Positions 1-10,591 of a DNA stretch of 64,000 bases are shown here, piece after piece (within the stretch, counting starts at the first letter, position 1; the number at the start of each line of letters is the position of its first letter). Origin of the DNA: Simmondsia chinensis. Its lineage: Eukaryota > Streptophyta > Magnoliopsida > Caryophyllales > Simmondsiaceae. The stretch is taken from assembly GCA_018398585.1 (NCBI GenBank), contig JAGTTD010000008.1, forward strand, positions 30,061,208 through 30,125,207, given 5' to 3'. Both the position numbers and the translations under genes were made by a program. Under the pieces are notes generated by a model. It was not told the DNA's origin and did not search any database. It saw only the letters and a list, made by a program, of their open reading frames with translations.

Positions 1-430
1 GACTTGAATTAATTTGGGAGAAGGATCGAGAGAGAGAAAGATGGTAGAGATTAAGAAGAGAGATTAGAGAATATGATGGAAAAAGAAGAGAAATTTTTGT
101 AGAAGGAAAGAGTGAGGGAGAGAGCAACGGTTGAAGAAGAAGAGAGAGGGAAATGAGAATTCAAATTTTGTAACTTCATTGATGATCCAAATTACAAGGT
201 TACATTTCTTTATATAGAGCTTGGGGAGGGGGGACAAACCGGCACACATACACACACCTAGCCCATAATTACATTTAATGCTGACTTCTTGCTTGCAAGA
301 TAAGTAAACCTAACCTAACCTACTACCCCCATGGGAAACCGGTTAATAAAAGTAACCGGTACCCATCCCTTTAATTTAAACTATTTTTTTACTAATTAAT
401 ATTACATTTTACATTACATATTTGATATAA
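1..430 (-). repeat. Probable LTR fragment, antisense, cut by window edge
   Basis: Read on the minus strand, this stretch has the layout of a retroelement LTR. A TATA-like box (reverse complement of 208-219) is followed about 30-50 nt downstream by an untranslated-looking leader that becomes purine-rich (GA repeats, about 20-150). Other LTRs in this window place TATA and leader in the same way (about 61100-61210 and 2330-2400). No second copy, primer site or coding domain is visible next to it, so the family is unknown. It could also be an ordinary promoter-like AT/GA-rich spacer. Confidence 0.35.
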
Positions 431-504
431 AATAATAAAACCAAAAAATGACTACATGACATGGTTCAAGTAGATTGTACGGTCATGGCTCATGACAGTA
501 TAGT

Positions 505-1370
505 GTTTATGAGTAACTGAATCTGAGTACATTATGGTGATGTGTACATAAATATGAATTGTGTGTACGCAAATTATGATATCGAGTCCACGATTTTATT
601 CAACATATATACTTCTTGTGTTGACACATTGCCCAATGTAAGAAAGGTGCCGACACACGTTTACCATGTGTCGACACTTGTATAATGTTTATAAATAACT
701 AAATTTGAGTACATTATGGTGATGTGTACATAAGTATGAATTGAGTGTATGCAAATTATAATATTGAGTATAGGATTATGTGTCAAAAAATATACTTCTT
801 GTGGACACACATTGCCCACTATAAGAAGATGTCGACACACATTCACCATGTGTCGACACGTGTATAGTCTTGATGGATAACTGAATCTGAGTACATTGTG
901 GTGATGTGTACATGAGTATGAATTGTTTGTACGCAAATTATGATATTGTGTACACGATTATGTGTCGACACATATATTTCTTGTGTTAACACACAATGCC
1001 CACTCGTGCATAGTGTTGATGAATAATTGAATCTGAGCACATTATAGTGATGTGTACATGGGTATAAATTGTGTGTACGCAATGTACACCAATATGTGTC
1101 GAGATATTTCTTGTGTTGACACACAATGCCCAATGTGAAGAATGTGTCGACACACGTTAACCGTGTGTTGACAAATTACTGAATTTTAGTACACTATAGT
1201 GATGTGAATATGGGTATGAATTATGTGTACGTAGATTATAATATTGAGTACAAGAATATGTGTCGACACATCTATTTCGTATTTTGACACACAATGCCCA
1301 CTGTAATATATATGTCGACACACGTTCACAGTGTGTCATCACATGTATAGTGTTGATGAATAACTCTTTT
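505..1370. repeat. 182-bp tandem repeat array rich in TGTGTCGACACA palindromes
   Basis: A unit containing GAGTACATTATGGTGATG, then TGTGTACATGAGTATGAATT, then paired TGTGTCGACACA-type palindromes, recurs head to tail. The GAGTAC landmark occurs at about 525, 707, 889, 1035 and 1187, so spacings are 182, 182, 146 and 152 bp; the shorter units are internally deleted. The array ends near 1370. Minus-strand open frames across it (661-1342) are repeats of one another and are not genes. The same paired-palindrome module occurs at 8.3-8.7 kb and inside a hAT MITE at 26.6 kb. The array probably arose by tandem amplification of transposon-derived sequence (inference). Confidence 0.85.
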
Positions 1371-1947
1371 TTATTTTAAATCATTTTTTGTAAATTTAAA
1401 TCAATTATATATATAATGGATTAAGTGATTTAGTTTAATAAATAATTAATTTTATTTACCTAACACTATTTATAAAAACACTAAACATAATTATATAAAA
1501 TTTTCTAGAATTAAACAAATTTTTTTAGATTTTTGGTTAAATTTAACCAATGTGTTTTTTAAGAAAATAAGTGGTTCAAATTAAGAAATGTATTTTTTTT
1601 TTTTTAAATTAAGTGGTTCAAATTAACAAATATACTCATAGTACTCAGTAGTTCAATCAAATATCCAAATCGATGTACACATTACTGTAATGTACTCTGA
1701 TACCCTAGACTTCCTCTTTGGTACCATATCGATATAGTTATATTTTTTAACAATTTATGATAAATTTTATTTTATTAAATATATTTGTGCTTATTATTGT
1801 GTTGTATTATATTTGTATGCTATATTATTCATCGATAAGGCACTAAACTTCTTAAACTACTCAAAGATCACGAGGCGAACTTGACGTTGACCTCGCCTGA
1901 TAAGGCACCTCGAATGGCAGTTGATGCTATACTAGTGGTTGAAAAAT
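1371..1947. other. AT-rich spacer, no feature recognised
   Basis: Very AT-rich sequence with short A and T runs and no open frame, RNA gene or repeat that I can support. It separates the 182-bp array from the 58-bp array. Confidence 0.5.
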
Positions 1948-2145
1948 TTGGGACACATTTTTAGGGAAATCTAATGGTGACATGCCACCTTCTTGATTAA
2001 ACAATTTGTGACTCATTTTTAAGGAACTCCAATGGTGACATGCCGCCTCCTTGATTAAACAATTTGTGAACTCTAATAAGGGAACTCAAATGGTAGCATG
2101 CCACCTCCTTGATTAAATAATATGGGAACTCCAATGGAAGAAGAA
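1948..2145. repeat. 58-bp tandem repeat, about three copies
   Basis: The phrase TGGTGACATGCCACCTCC followed by TTGATTAAACAATTTG recurs with landmarks at about 1976, 2034 and 2092, a constant 58-bp spacing. A decayed fourth start is seen near 2130. No coding capacity. It lies just left of the chromovirus insertion. Confidence 0.75.
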
Positions 2146-2224
2146 ATATTCCAGAAGAGGATTGCGTTTCTCTTCAATAGAATAACATTGGACTTTCCTT
2201 TGCACACATTTTCAAGGACGGCCA

Positions 2225-2615
2225 TGTTAACCAAGAATTAACTTGATCAACCTAAATTATCAATCACACTTAGAGTTTTAAGGGACAGAAAGAAGGTTTA
2301 GAGTGTTAAGGGAGAAAAAGAAAGATGTATTGTATTTAATTGATGATAAACCCTAATTGATCACATTAAGTATTTATATGAGAGAAGCTGGAAATTAAAG
2401 AAAATAAAAAACAGTAATTAAAAGAGGAAAATATCTAATTAGGTCCGTGAATAAAATTGTTGCGCCAGGTCACATGCTACTCGCGTGCCAATCTTCACCT
2501 GCTCCAACCAACTTTCAAACTCCAATGGCTCTTCGAGCCAAATTCCTGCCAAAGCTCGTATGAATCTCTGCATCTTTTCACTCAATTTTTCCACTGATCT
2601 CAGCTCACTGTAACA
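2225..2615 (-). repeat. 3' LTR of chromovirus
   Basis: 391 bp, matching 7280-7679 along its whole length with scattered substitutions and a small indel (ATCAATCAATC in the right copy is shorter here). It is the 3' LTR because coding runs on the minus strand and ends just to its right. Confidence 0.93.
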
Positions 2616-2640
2616 AGTACTCTGCCCCCAAAATCACCCT
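2616..2640 (-). other. Polypurine tract of chromovirus
   Basis: On the minus strand the sequence just before the 3' LTR reads GATTTTGGGGGCAGAGTACT, a purine-rich plus-strand primer directly abutting the LTR start. Its position fits the expected second-strand priming site. Confidence 0.7.
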
Positions 2641-2645
2641 TGTCC

Positions 2646-3047
2646 TCAAGGGTGAAATTCAGGGTATTTAGGCAACAAATCGTGGAGGAATTCCCATGAA
2701 GCATCTTCCCTTGGCAAGTTCTTCCATTTAACCAATATCTTCATAGTAGCACAATTGTTTCGATTCACCATTTTCCTTTCAAGGATAAGCTCAGGTATCT
2801 TCTGCTGAGGAGCATTCCAATCTGCAGGTATATGGTGGATTTCATTTGGAAGAGGTCCAGAGTGAGGCTTGAGTTGGGAGATGTGGACTACATTGTGTAT
2901 TCGAGCAATCTCAGGCAAATTGAGGCGATAACCAACTTTCCCCACTGATGCTAAAACCAGAAAAGGACTAAATAACTTGGGAGAAAGCTTGCGTGTCCTC
3001 CTGTGAGCCACTGTAATCTGCCTATATGGATGAAACTTGAGGTACAC
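2646..3047 (-). pseudogene. Chromovirus pol C-terminus: integrase tail plus chromodomain
   Basis: The 133-residue open frame starts in the integrase C-terminal region and includes VGYRLNLPE and HNVVHISQLKPH, the stretch that links integrase to the chromodomain. The last about 50 residues, with ILVKWKNLPREDASWE, form the canonical chromodomain core (the VKW...A.WE pattern). In chromoviruses this module binds histone marks and steers integration into heterochromatin. It lies immediately before the polypurine tract, where the element's reading frame should end. It is detached from the upstream integrase by broken frames, so it is a remnant. Confidence 0.88.
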
Positions 3048-3533
3048 CTAGTCCCCAGGGTTGAAGGTTCTATCTTATCTCCCTCTATCAGCATATTGCT
3101 TCATATGATTCTAAGCTCGAGCAAGATGGAATTTGATGACCTTGAGAGCCTCCTCTCTCTGTTGTAAGCTTTTATCCACAACCTCAATATGTGTTTCTCC
3201 CGAGAGATATGGAATGTGCAATGGGGGTGGTTGGCCATACACCACTTCATAGGGTGTTTTCTGCATAGAGGAATGCCAGGTGGTGCTGTACCACCACTCA
3301 ACTAGTGGCAGCCACTTTGACCATTGATGAGGATGGGTATTACACTTTCATCTTAAGTAAGTCTCCAACCCTCTATTGACCACCTTAGTTTGCCCATCTG
3401 ACTGAGGGTGGTAAGCTGTAGATAGGTGAAGTTCCACTCCCTGTATAGTGAAAAGGGCCTGCCAGAAATCACTTTGGAAGACTGCATCACGATCACTCAT
3501 AATGGAATTGGGAAGACCATGAAGCTTGTAAAT

Positions 3534-3887
3534 CTAATCCATGTAAAGCTGGGCCACTGTAATTGCAGTATAAGGGTGAGTGAGGGGAAGGAAGTGAGCT
3601 GCCTTGCTCAATCTGTCAATGACAACAAAGATCACATCCTTGCCATGAGAGTGAGGCAACCCTTCAATGAAGTCCATAGAGACATCTGTCCATATGGTTT
3701 GAGGGATAGGGAGAGGCTGCAACAGACCAGGAGTAGCTATCGTTTCAGTCTTACAAGCTTGACACACCAAACACTGCCTTACAAAATATGCTACATCCTT
3801 AGTCATTCCCCTCCAGAAATGCATAGATTTAATCCTTTGGAGAGTTGCATCTCTGCCTAAATGGCCCCCACTAGGAGATGAATGCAA
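3534..3887 (-). pseudogene. Chromovirus integrase fragment (zinc finger and start of catalytic core)
   Basis: The 117-residue frame begins with the integrase zinc-binding region, ending in CLVCQACK (the CX2C half of the HHCC motif). The catalytic core then starts with WTDVSMDFIEGLP, which carries the first catalytic Asp, and continues with VIFVVIDRLSKAAHF. This enzyme would join the element's cDNA to host DNA. The remainder of the core (the second Asp and the Glu) lies in other, broken frames toward 3100. The frame sits between RNase H (4328-4702) and the chromodomain (2646-3047), as expected. Confidence 0.88.
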
Positions 3888-4327
3888 CCATTTTAGGTTT
3901 TTCTGCTTGAGACTATGATCTTGTCCAATAACAAGCTTGCCCTTCCTCCTAAGCTGCTCTCCTTGCTAGCTGAATTTAGGATGAGGAGAATATCCCCTGG
4001 TTAGTTCTGCTATAAGCTGCTGCAGTGTTGAATCAGTCTGCCAGCTCTAGTGAATAAGGGCATATAAGTTGCTGTCCACTATGGAGTGTAATTGGCAAGT
4101 GACATGTTGACAAGAGATCCTTGAGGAGGTGTCAACTACCACATTCTCCTTTCCCTTCTTAAATTCAATGACGTAGCTAAATCCCATCAGTTTAGCTAGC
4201 CAGAGTTGTTGAAAGTGAGTATGAACCTTTTGCTGTAACAGATACTTTAAACTTTTTTGATCTGTTCAAACAATGAAGGTGTTGTTGAGGAGGTATTGGT
4301 GCCATTTCTGCACAACTGCAACCAGTG

Positions 4328-4702
4328 CTAAGAGCTGCCTTTCATAGACCGATATGCTTGCTGCTTGGGGCTTAAATTCTTACTAAGGAAGGCTATGGGG
4401 TGGTTTGCTTGAGCTAAGACAGCTCCAATTCCCATGTTGCTTGCATTGGCTTCTACTTCAAAAGGCAAAGAGAAGTTCGGCAAGGCCAAAACAGGGCAGA
4501 AAATGATGGCCTGCTTTAATGCATTAAAGGCTAATTGCGCCTTCTCATACCATTGCAATTTGTCTCTTCCAGTCATCTCAGACAAGGGCTTAGCTATCAT
4601 ACCATAGCGTTGTACAAATTTCCTGTAATAACCAGTAAAGCCTAGAAATCCCCTTAGTTGCTTCAGATTCTTGGGCTCTGGCCAGTGCTTGACTGCATCC
4701 AC
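4328..4702 (-). pseudogene. Chromovirus RT thumb / RNase H fragment
   Basis: The 124-residue frame contains LRGFLGFTGYYRKFVQ, the conserved RT thumb segment of Ty3/gypsy elements. It continues into the start of RNase H with FEVEANASNMGIGAVLAQ, where the family normally has TDAS. Here the first catalytic Asp appears as Glu-Ala-Asn (EAN for TDA), so RNase H is probably inactive. A frame break separates it from the RT palm upstream. Confidence 0.85.
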
Positions 4703-4881
4703 CTTTTGAGGGTCTGTAGCAACTTTTCCGTCAAAGATAATATGTCCTAGGTATTCAATTTTAACAGTAGCAAAAGAACATTTGCTCCTTTTTCACAAAG
4801 AGCTTATGCTGACGTAGGAGACTGAAGACCAATTGCAGATGCTTCAAGTGATCCTTGAGATGATCACTGTATACTAGGATA

Positions 4882-5301
4882 TCATTGAAGAAAAAGCAGG
4901 ACAAATTTTCTTAAATAAGGAGCAAAAATTGAGTTCGTGAGGGCTTGGAAGGTGGATGGAGCATTAGTTAGCCCAAAGGGCATAACTAGGAACTCAAAAT
5001 GTACAAAGTGTGTCCTGAGGGCAATCTTTTGCACATCTTCTTCTTGCATTCTAATTTGGTAATAACCTGATCTGAGATCAAGCTTTGAGAACAATCTGGC
5101 ATTACCTAGCTCATTAAACAGCTCCTCTACCGAAGGAATAGGGAATTTATCCTTGATGGTTGCTCCATTCAAGTCTCTATAATCGATGCACATCCTCCAT
5201 CCCCCGTCCTTCTTCCTTACCATCACTACAGCTGATGCAAAAGGGCTGTAGCTATGCTGGATGTAGCCTTTTTGAAGAAGTTCTTGAATCATCTCTTCCA
5301 T
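4882..5301 (-). pseudogene. Chromovirus reverse transcriptase (fingers and palm)
   Basis: The 139-residue frame has the RT signatures [35 protein letters not shown] (catalytic Asp of motif A) and [13 protein letters not shown]. The catalytic FDD box should follow. Near 4875-4900 it is disrupted by a one-base frame break, and in the alternate frame it reads F-N-D, so a key Asp is lost. The frame differs from the gag-protease frame (5660-7228), showing at least one indel between them. Confidence 0.9.
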
Positions 5302-5659
5302 AACATCCTTCTGTAAGGAGGGATATCGGTAAAGGTCTCTTGTTAATTGGTTGTGTGCCCTCCTTCAAATTGATTTTGTGATCAAAAGGACCCCTGCTTG
5401 AAGGCAATTGCTGTGGTTCCTCAAATAGAAACTCATACTATTGCAAGAAAGCAGAAATCTCCTTTGGTAAAGGCTGATCAGAGTGACCTTCTGTATGCAG
5501 ACTCATCAATTGATGCTCTAAAGTTGGCTCAAAGGAATTATCAGGCAAGACCTTTAGTAAAGCTAGATAGGTGAAGCAGATAAAGCCTTGGAAAGAGCCC
5601 TCACTCCTACAGTTTCGCAGGTTACAGAGCTATTCCCCTTTGGCTCCCTGATTGTGCCT

Positions 5660-7228
5660 TCATATTTGTATGACAGAGTCAACTCCCTGAAGTTGCATTT
5701 GGTGTCCCCCCAATGTGGATAGCCATTCTATCCCCAACACCATATCACAACCCTTTAGAGGAATGAGCAGAAAGTTGGAAGTGTAGGAAGCTCCTTGCAT
5801 CTTCCAAGAAAGATTCTGACACTGATGTTTACAGTTCAAATTACTACCAGCTGCCAGTGCCACAGCAATAGAGGGAACTGAATTCATAGGGCATTGTAAC
5901 TTGTGAGCTAATGAGAGATCTATAAAGTTGTGGGTGGAACCAGAGTCAACCAATATATTAATTGGTTTGCTCTTAATAGCTCTTACCACTCTCAGGGTCT
6001 GATATGATGAAGCACCAGACAAGGCATGCAATGAAATTTGAGCAGTTTGCTTTTCAAGCTCCTTAACACCTTCCACTCTCACAGGTTCCTGTTGTTCCTC
6101 TTCACCCAATTCCTCTTCAGCATCTATAACAAAGAGTTGTGGTCCCCTGCTCCTACATATATGACCCACTTCAAATTTTTCGTCACAAAAGTAGCACAAT
6201 CCTTTCACTCTTCTATCCTGCATCTCAGCCCTTTTCATCGTCCTTTGAGCTCTATTAGGAGCTACATTGTTCTGAGCTGAGTAGGGAGGTCTAGCAGTAC
6301 TGGATCTATAGGGGTTAACTGTTGATTTTTGTGTGTTGGGAGTGGGTAACAATGGCACTTTTGAGTATTTCAATTGCTTAGATAAGGCTTCGAACTTAGC
6401 GTCTGCCAGCTTAGCTAAACATACGGCATGATATAGAATTGTGGGTTGGGAGGTCTTGACTTCTAAAGCAATGTCTTCCCTTAAACCCATAAGGAAACAG
6501 CAAATGAGTTGAGTCTCTGTGAGGTCTGCTCTTACAGCAGTTGCATCAAATTTTGCTACATATTCTTTAACTGATTCATCTTGTTTCAAGCTCACCACCT
6601 TTGATACTGGGTCTTCAAAACCATTACCAAATCTCATTTTCAAAGCATTACAATACTCATACCAACTAGATGTTGGCAGATTACCCCTAGTGAGCATATA
6701 CTTTCTATGCCATTGAAGGGCTAGGCCCCTCATATGTACCGAGGCTAACCTAACCTTCTCATGTTCTACAATTTGATCAATAGCAAAAAATTGGTCACAG
6801 GTGAACATCCGACTATTTACATCCTCACCACTGAAAAGAGGGAATTCTACCTTCGTTAAGCGAGTAGAGTAAGGATGATTACCCACTGGAGCAGCTGGCG
6901 TGGGTTCCCTGATCATCACAGGAATCTAATTTCCCTCAGGGGCAGTCGGGGCAGCAAAAGTGGAGCCTCCTTCCATCACACCTCCTCTCCCACCAGATGG
7001 TTCATACCGAATTGTAAATCCAGTCAATACATCCTTGATGCCTAGCAGAATGGTCCTCATCTCTTCTTGAGCCTTCTCCTTTTTATTTGAACTCAGTCGA
7101 AGTTGCACTGAATTCAATCGAAGTTGCTCAGCCTTATTATCTTGTTTCTCGTTGCTAACCCTGAATTAATCAGCCATGGATTCCTCCAATCGCCTCAGTT
7201 TAGCCATTGAACGAGTATTGTCCGCCAT
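5660..7228 (-). pseudogene. Chromovirus gag-protease with two in-frame stops
   Basis: An ATG at 7228, 38 nt beyond the primer site, opens a frame that continues in phase to 5660, interrupted by stops near 7168 and at 6926. The capsid region is readable around FRFG-like and LQWHRKY segments. A CX2CX4HX4C zinc knuckle (CYFCDEKFEVGHIC) follows about residue 240 of the longest piece. A retropepsin active site, ILVDSGSTHNFI, then lies near the C-terminus with its catalytic Asp intact. Gag packages the RNA; the protease cleaves the polyprotein. The small ORF at 6926-7117 is the N-terminal part of the same frame, not a separate gene. Confidence 0.88.
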
Positions 7229-7266
7229 TTTAGCTCAAATTCTACCCACAGTCGAGAGAATCTTAA

Positions 7267-7278
7267 GCTCTGATACCA
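7267..7278 (-). other. Primer binding site, initiator tRNA-Met type
   Basis: The minus strand reads TGGTATCAGAGC one base after the 5' LTR, the classic plant retroelement site complementary to the 3' end of initiator tRNA-Met. It fixes the element's orientation. Confidence 0.9.
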
Positions 7279-7279
7279 A

Positions 7280-7679
7280 TGTTAACCAAGAATTAACTTG
7301 ATCAACCTAAATTATCAATCAATCAATCACACTTAGAGTTTTAAGGGAGAGGAAGAAGGTTTAGAGTGCTAAGAGAGAAAAAGAAAGATGTATTGTATTT
7401 CATTGATGATAAACCGTAATTGATCACATTAAGTATTTATATGAGAGAAGCTGCAAATTAAAGTAAATACAAAATAGTAATTAAAAGAGGAAAATATCTA
7501 ATTAGGTCTGTGAATAAAATTGCTGCACCAGGTCACGTGCTACTCTCGTGCCAATCTTCACCCGCTCCAACCAACTTTCAAACTCCAACGGCTCTTTGCA
7601 CCAAATTCCTGCCAAAGCGCGATATGAATTTCTACATCTTTTCACTTGATTTATCCACTGATCTCAGCTCATTGTAACA
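7280..7679 (-). repeat. 5' LTR of chromovirus
   Basis: 400 bp, TG...CA bounded, the partner of 2225-2615. It lies next to the primer site and is therefore the promoter-bearing 5' LTR of the minus-strand element. Confidence 0.93.
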
Positions 7680-8289
7680 AGCAATGAGTGTTGAATCATG
7701 CATGTCAATTTCTCTTTGTCATATATCATAATGTGTAAAATGTCATTTGGTGTAAGGCCCGACTTATGCATAAAGAAGAATGAGAAGGAAAGGGTCGACG
7801 GGGGGAGAGTGATGAAGCAAAGGACGTAAGAGATTCATTTTTGAAGTAGTTTATGCCCTCTTTGTGCCACCCATGTCCTTTAACTACCAAAAAAAAAAAA
7901 AAAAAAAGAACCATATGAATTTCGAAGTTGTGATTAAGGTTTGGTCTAGTAGGGTAAAATTTTGAGATTTGTCCAAAAACTATTAGTTATAATAAAATTT
8001 TAAGACCAATAGATAGTTTTTTCCTTAGATTAGCAAGAAAAGTAAAGTAAAGCAAGTAAAGTTAAGTAAACATTTGGGTGATTCGATTTTGATTTAGGGT
8101 TTGTAAAAAAGATGAATTTTTGACAAAAATCAAAGGTTTTGATATTAGATTGTAGATAGAAACCTGATTTGAAAGAAAAATTTGAACGACATTTGTGACA
8201 AATTGATGACTTTGATAAGATTTTGAGTTGAAGTAGAATTTAGGGTTCGAGCGAGAGGAGAGAAGAGAGAGAGAAAGAACACGACTAAT
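7680..8289. other. AT-rich spacer, no gene recognised
   Basis: Contains an A run at about 7890-7907, AT-rich sequence, and a GA-rich patch near 8250-8280. The minus-strand 62-codon frame crossing the A run has a low-complexity protein and no recognisable domain. Confidence 0.5.
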
Positions 8290-8299
8290 GAGGAAAATT

Positions 8300-8725
8300 A
8301 TTGGGCTTTATCTGTATTTTGTATGTTCTGTGCGTCGACACACTTTGTTTTGCCTTTCAGTCCACAATTGTTGATTTTGAGTATGTAGCTAGTGCTTTTT
8401 GAGTACATTATAGTCAATATGAGTACATTGAACATGCAAGTGTGTCGACACACAAATTTTATATGTCGACAAACATGCACTTCGTCTGTGTACATGTCAA
8501 TTTGTGGTGATATTGTGTGTCGACACACGTACTCTATATGTCGACACACAAACGTGTACTTAAAATCACCAAGGGAGGTGCTCAAAATTACTAACAACAT
8601 ATACAAGCTCTGAGTACTCACCGGTTTCACTTCTGTGTTGACATATAGATCTTGTGTGTCGACACACACAGGCGATATTTACCTGCTTCCTCTCTACGGT
8701 GCAGAACCTTTTTTTTTTTTTTCCT
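8300..8725. repeat. Dispersed cluster of TGTGTCGACACA / GAGTAC modules
   Basis: At least four TGTCGACA-type palindromes (near 8334, 8440, 8517 and 8658) are interspersed with GAGTAC or GTACTC words and with GTACTTAAAATCACC. The pair near 8632-8670 has two palindromes about a dozen bases apart, as in the 182-bp array and the 26.6-kb MITE. The right edge (CTGCACCATAGAAACACTCG, about 8705-8725) resembles the MITE's terminal inverted repeat, and a mirror copy lies just before the T run at about 8690. This suggests a damaged relative of that element. Confidence 0.65.
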
Positions 8726-9160
8726 GCACCATAGAAACACTCGTAAATAATAATAAATATTTATAATAAATAATATTAAATAAAAAATTAATATTTATTA
8801 GTATTGTTATTATTGTATTTTATATAATAGTTAATATTTTATATTTTATAAACAAAGAATATAATAAAGAGTTCTAATTACTAAAATGTCAAAATTGAAG
8901 GAATAACAAGCCATTCCCTGTGTAATGCAAGGTTGAATTTTATTCTTGCACGAAATAATAAATTTCAAGGCATTATTGTTTGAAATTTGAAATTTTCACC
9001 AAACCTACAGTGTAAGGTACAATATAATAGCCGTAGCCGAGAAATCCACAATGATTTCAGGAGATTAATGATAAGAACGAACCTTAGTTACAAGGAAAAA
9101 AAAAAAAGAAATATTAATAGAATATTTTAATATAAAAGTTATACTTATTGTTTATAGCAT
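8726..9160. other. AT-rich spacer, no feature recognised
   Basis: AT-rich, with TAATAATAAATATTTA-like low complexity at its left end and an A run near 9095-9107. No gene or structured repeat seen. Confidence 0.5.
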
Positions 9161-9177
9161 ATCTATAAAATTTAATA

Positions 9178-9294
9178 GAGCAAGTAGCTCATAACCTAGC
9201 GGTGTGGTTCTCGATCGCCTATGTGAGAGCGCTGGGGTTCGAGCCCCCACTAGAGCAACCCCCCTCCCCTAAATTTACCATGATTAAAAAAAAA
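9178..9294 (+). mobile_element. tRNA-derived SINE, 117 bp, with perfect target duplication
   Basis: The insert has a box A-like TAGCTCATAACCTAGCGG and a box B (GGTTCGAGCCC, near 9236-9246) in correct order and spacing for an RNA polymerase III promoter, and ends in a run of A. It is bracketed by a perfect 17-bp direct repeat, ATCTATAAAATTTAATA, at 9161-9177 and 9295-9311. Those hallmarks together mark a retroposed SINE copied by LINE machinery. It is short for a plant SINE: almost no body lies between the tRNA-like head and the tail. Family not identified. Confidence 0.85.
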
Positions 9295-9311
9295 ATCTAT
9301 AAAATTTAATA

Positions 9312-10590
9312 AAAACAAATTAGGAATAGTAACATTTTGATATTCTCAACTTTAGTTAAAATGTTGTGTAGATTAGCTATATTAAATATGTTGATCTCAA
9401 ATTTTTTTATTTTTTATTTTTAATCTTTTTAGTAAAAAATATTTATTTAAATATATTTAATAACACTTTAATAAATACTCAAGCCTTAAAATATAAGTAA
9501 TAATTTCTTCTAAAAATGAATACGCATGCCAAACAAGCCGTACGAGTCAAAACTTGGGCATCAAAATGTGACAGCTCAAGCAGAACAAATTGGAATTTTA
9601 TTTTTATCTGGAAATGGCTGTGCAGCTGCTTGCTTGCCCACTTGCTTACCAACTTGCCTTCCCCTCTTGTCACCCCCTTACCCTGTGATATTCTGCTTAT
9701 CAATCGTCTTGTATGCGGTCTAATTTTATTTTTTAAATCGAGCCTTATTTATGTAGTTTTTGTAGGGATTGTGTATATATATTATCAGAAAAATGATGCA
9801 AAAGAATAACGAAAATTCAATAAGAAAAGAAAACAAGACACAAGATTTATACAATTCGACCATTTGTAACTATGTCCATATAGTTGCTTCTTTACTGAAC
9901 ACCTCACTAAATCTGGAGGAGAATATATAAATATAACCACACAAAGTCTAATGTGTTTGAAAACATGTCAGTCAGATCTAGGCCAAAACAAAGCCCAAAA
10001 GCATTATAGAACGTCAAAAAGTTCAGCATGACCCATTGGCGCCCATATCAGCTTGATCATCCACTTCAAATGGTCCATTGCAAATAAAATCAGGCTCCAA
10101 ATAGGGACCCAAATATAAATATACCTAGGGTTGTGAAAGAATGACAAGAAGTTATGAGCATCAACCGTCCTTTACTTCATAAATAAAAATAATACTTAGT
10201 ATAACCAGTTTCCACATGTAGGCTTGTATTTAGCATTTTTCTTCTGTTTTACTTTTACTTTTGAAGTAATGTGAGTTCAGTGTAAAAAACAATACAAACA
10301 TTTAAAGTAAACTCTAGACAACCATTAATTATCATATTAAAATCTAGTTTGATGAATAATAAAGAGAATACGCACCTTGAAAGGATAGTTAATAATGGTT
10401 TGTAAGCCTTCCACTCCTGTGATTAAGGATATTAATGGATAGATGATCATTATGCATATCATGTTCCATATAAAAAACTAGATTTTCACATCTTGAAATC
10501 TTAATATATAGAGTTTGACTCCAATTTATACCATTAAATCACAAAAATTGCTGGTAACTAGAACTATGAAGATTTGTTATTAAATGCAAC
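9312..10590. other. AT-rich spacer; possible LTR scrap at 9820-10140
   Basis: No convincing gene. Overlapping frames at 9479-9809 on both strands encode low-complexity peptides and are not supported. The part from about 9820 to 10140 (ACAAGACACAAGATTTATAC followed by cytosine-rich text) looks loosely like the R/U5 part of a copia LTR, but no partner or primer site is visible. Confidence 0.35.
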
Positions 10591-10591
10591 A

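Larger units (their letters stand above)
2225..7679 (-). mobile_element. Ty3/gypsy chromovirus (LTR retrotransposon), complete but decayed
   Basis: The element is bounded by two near-identical LTRs (2225-2615 and 7280-7679), both beginning TGTTAACC and ending TAACA on the plus strand. A tRNA-Met-type primer site abuts the right LTR, so transcription runs on the minus strand. Domain order gag, protease, RT, RNase H, integrase, chromodomain is that of Ty3/gypsy chromoviruses, which target chromatin through the C-terminal chromodomain. The 5.45-kb size and roughly 400-bp LTRs resemble the compact Reina lineage, but that placement is inference. Flanking pentamers (GGCCA left, AGCAA right) match at only three of five positions, so the target duplication has decayed. 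Frameshifts and stops make it non-autonomous. Confidence 0.93.

Noticed and set aside
661..1342. Three overlapping minus-strand frames encoding His/Cys/Tyr-rich peptides
   Set aside because: They are translations of the tandem repeat, are similar to one another, and shift frame with the repeat; no independent coding signal.
505..1370. Regularly spaced palindromic repeats reminiscent of a CRISPR array
   Set aside because: Repeats are long (182 bp), the between-palindrome sequence is itself conserved between units rather than unique, and all surrounding content is plant nuclear DNA.
3426..3860. Plus-strand 144-codon ORF as a gene
   Set aside because: It is antisense to the chromovirus integrase, whose minus-strand frame contains the expected zinc finger and catalytic motifs.
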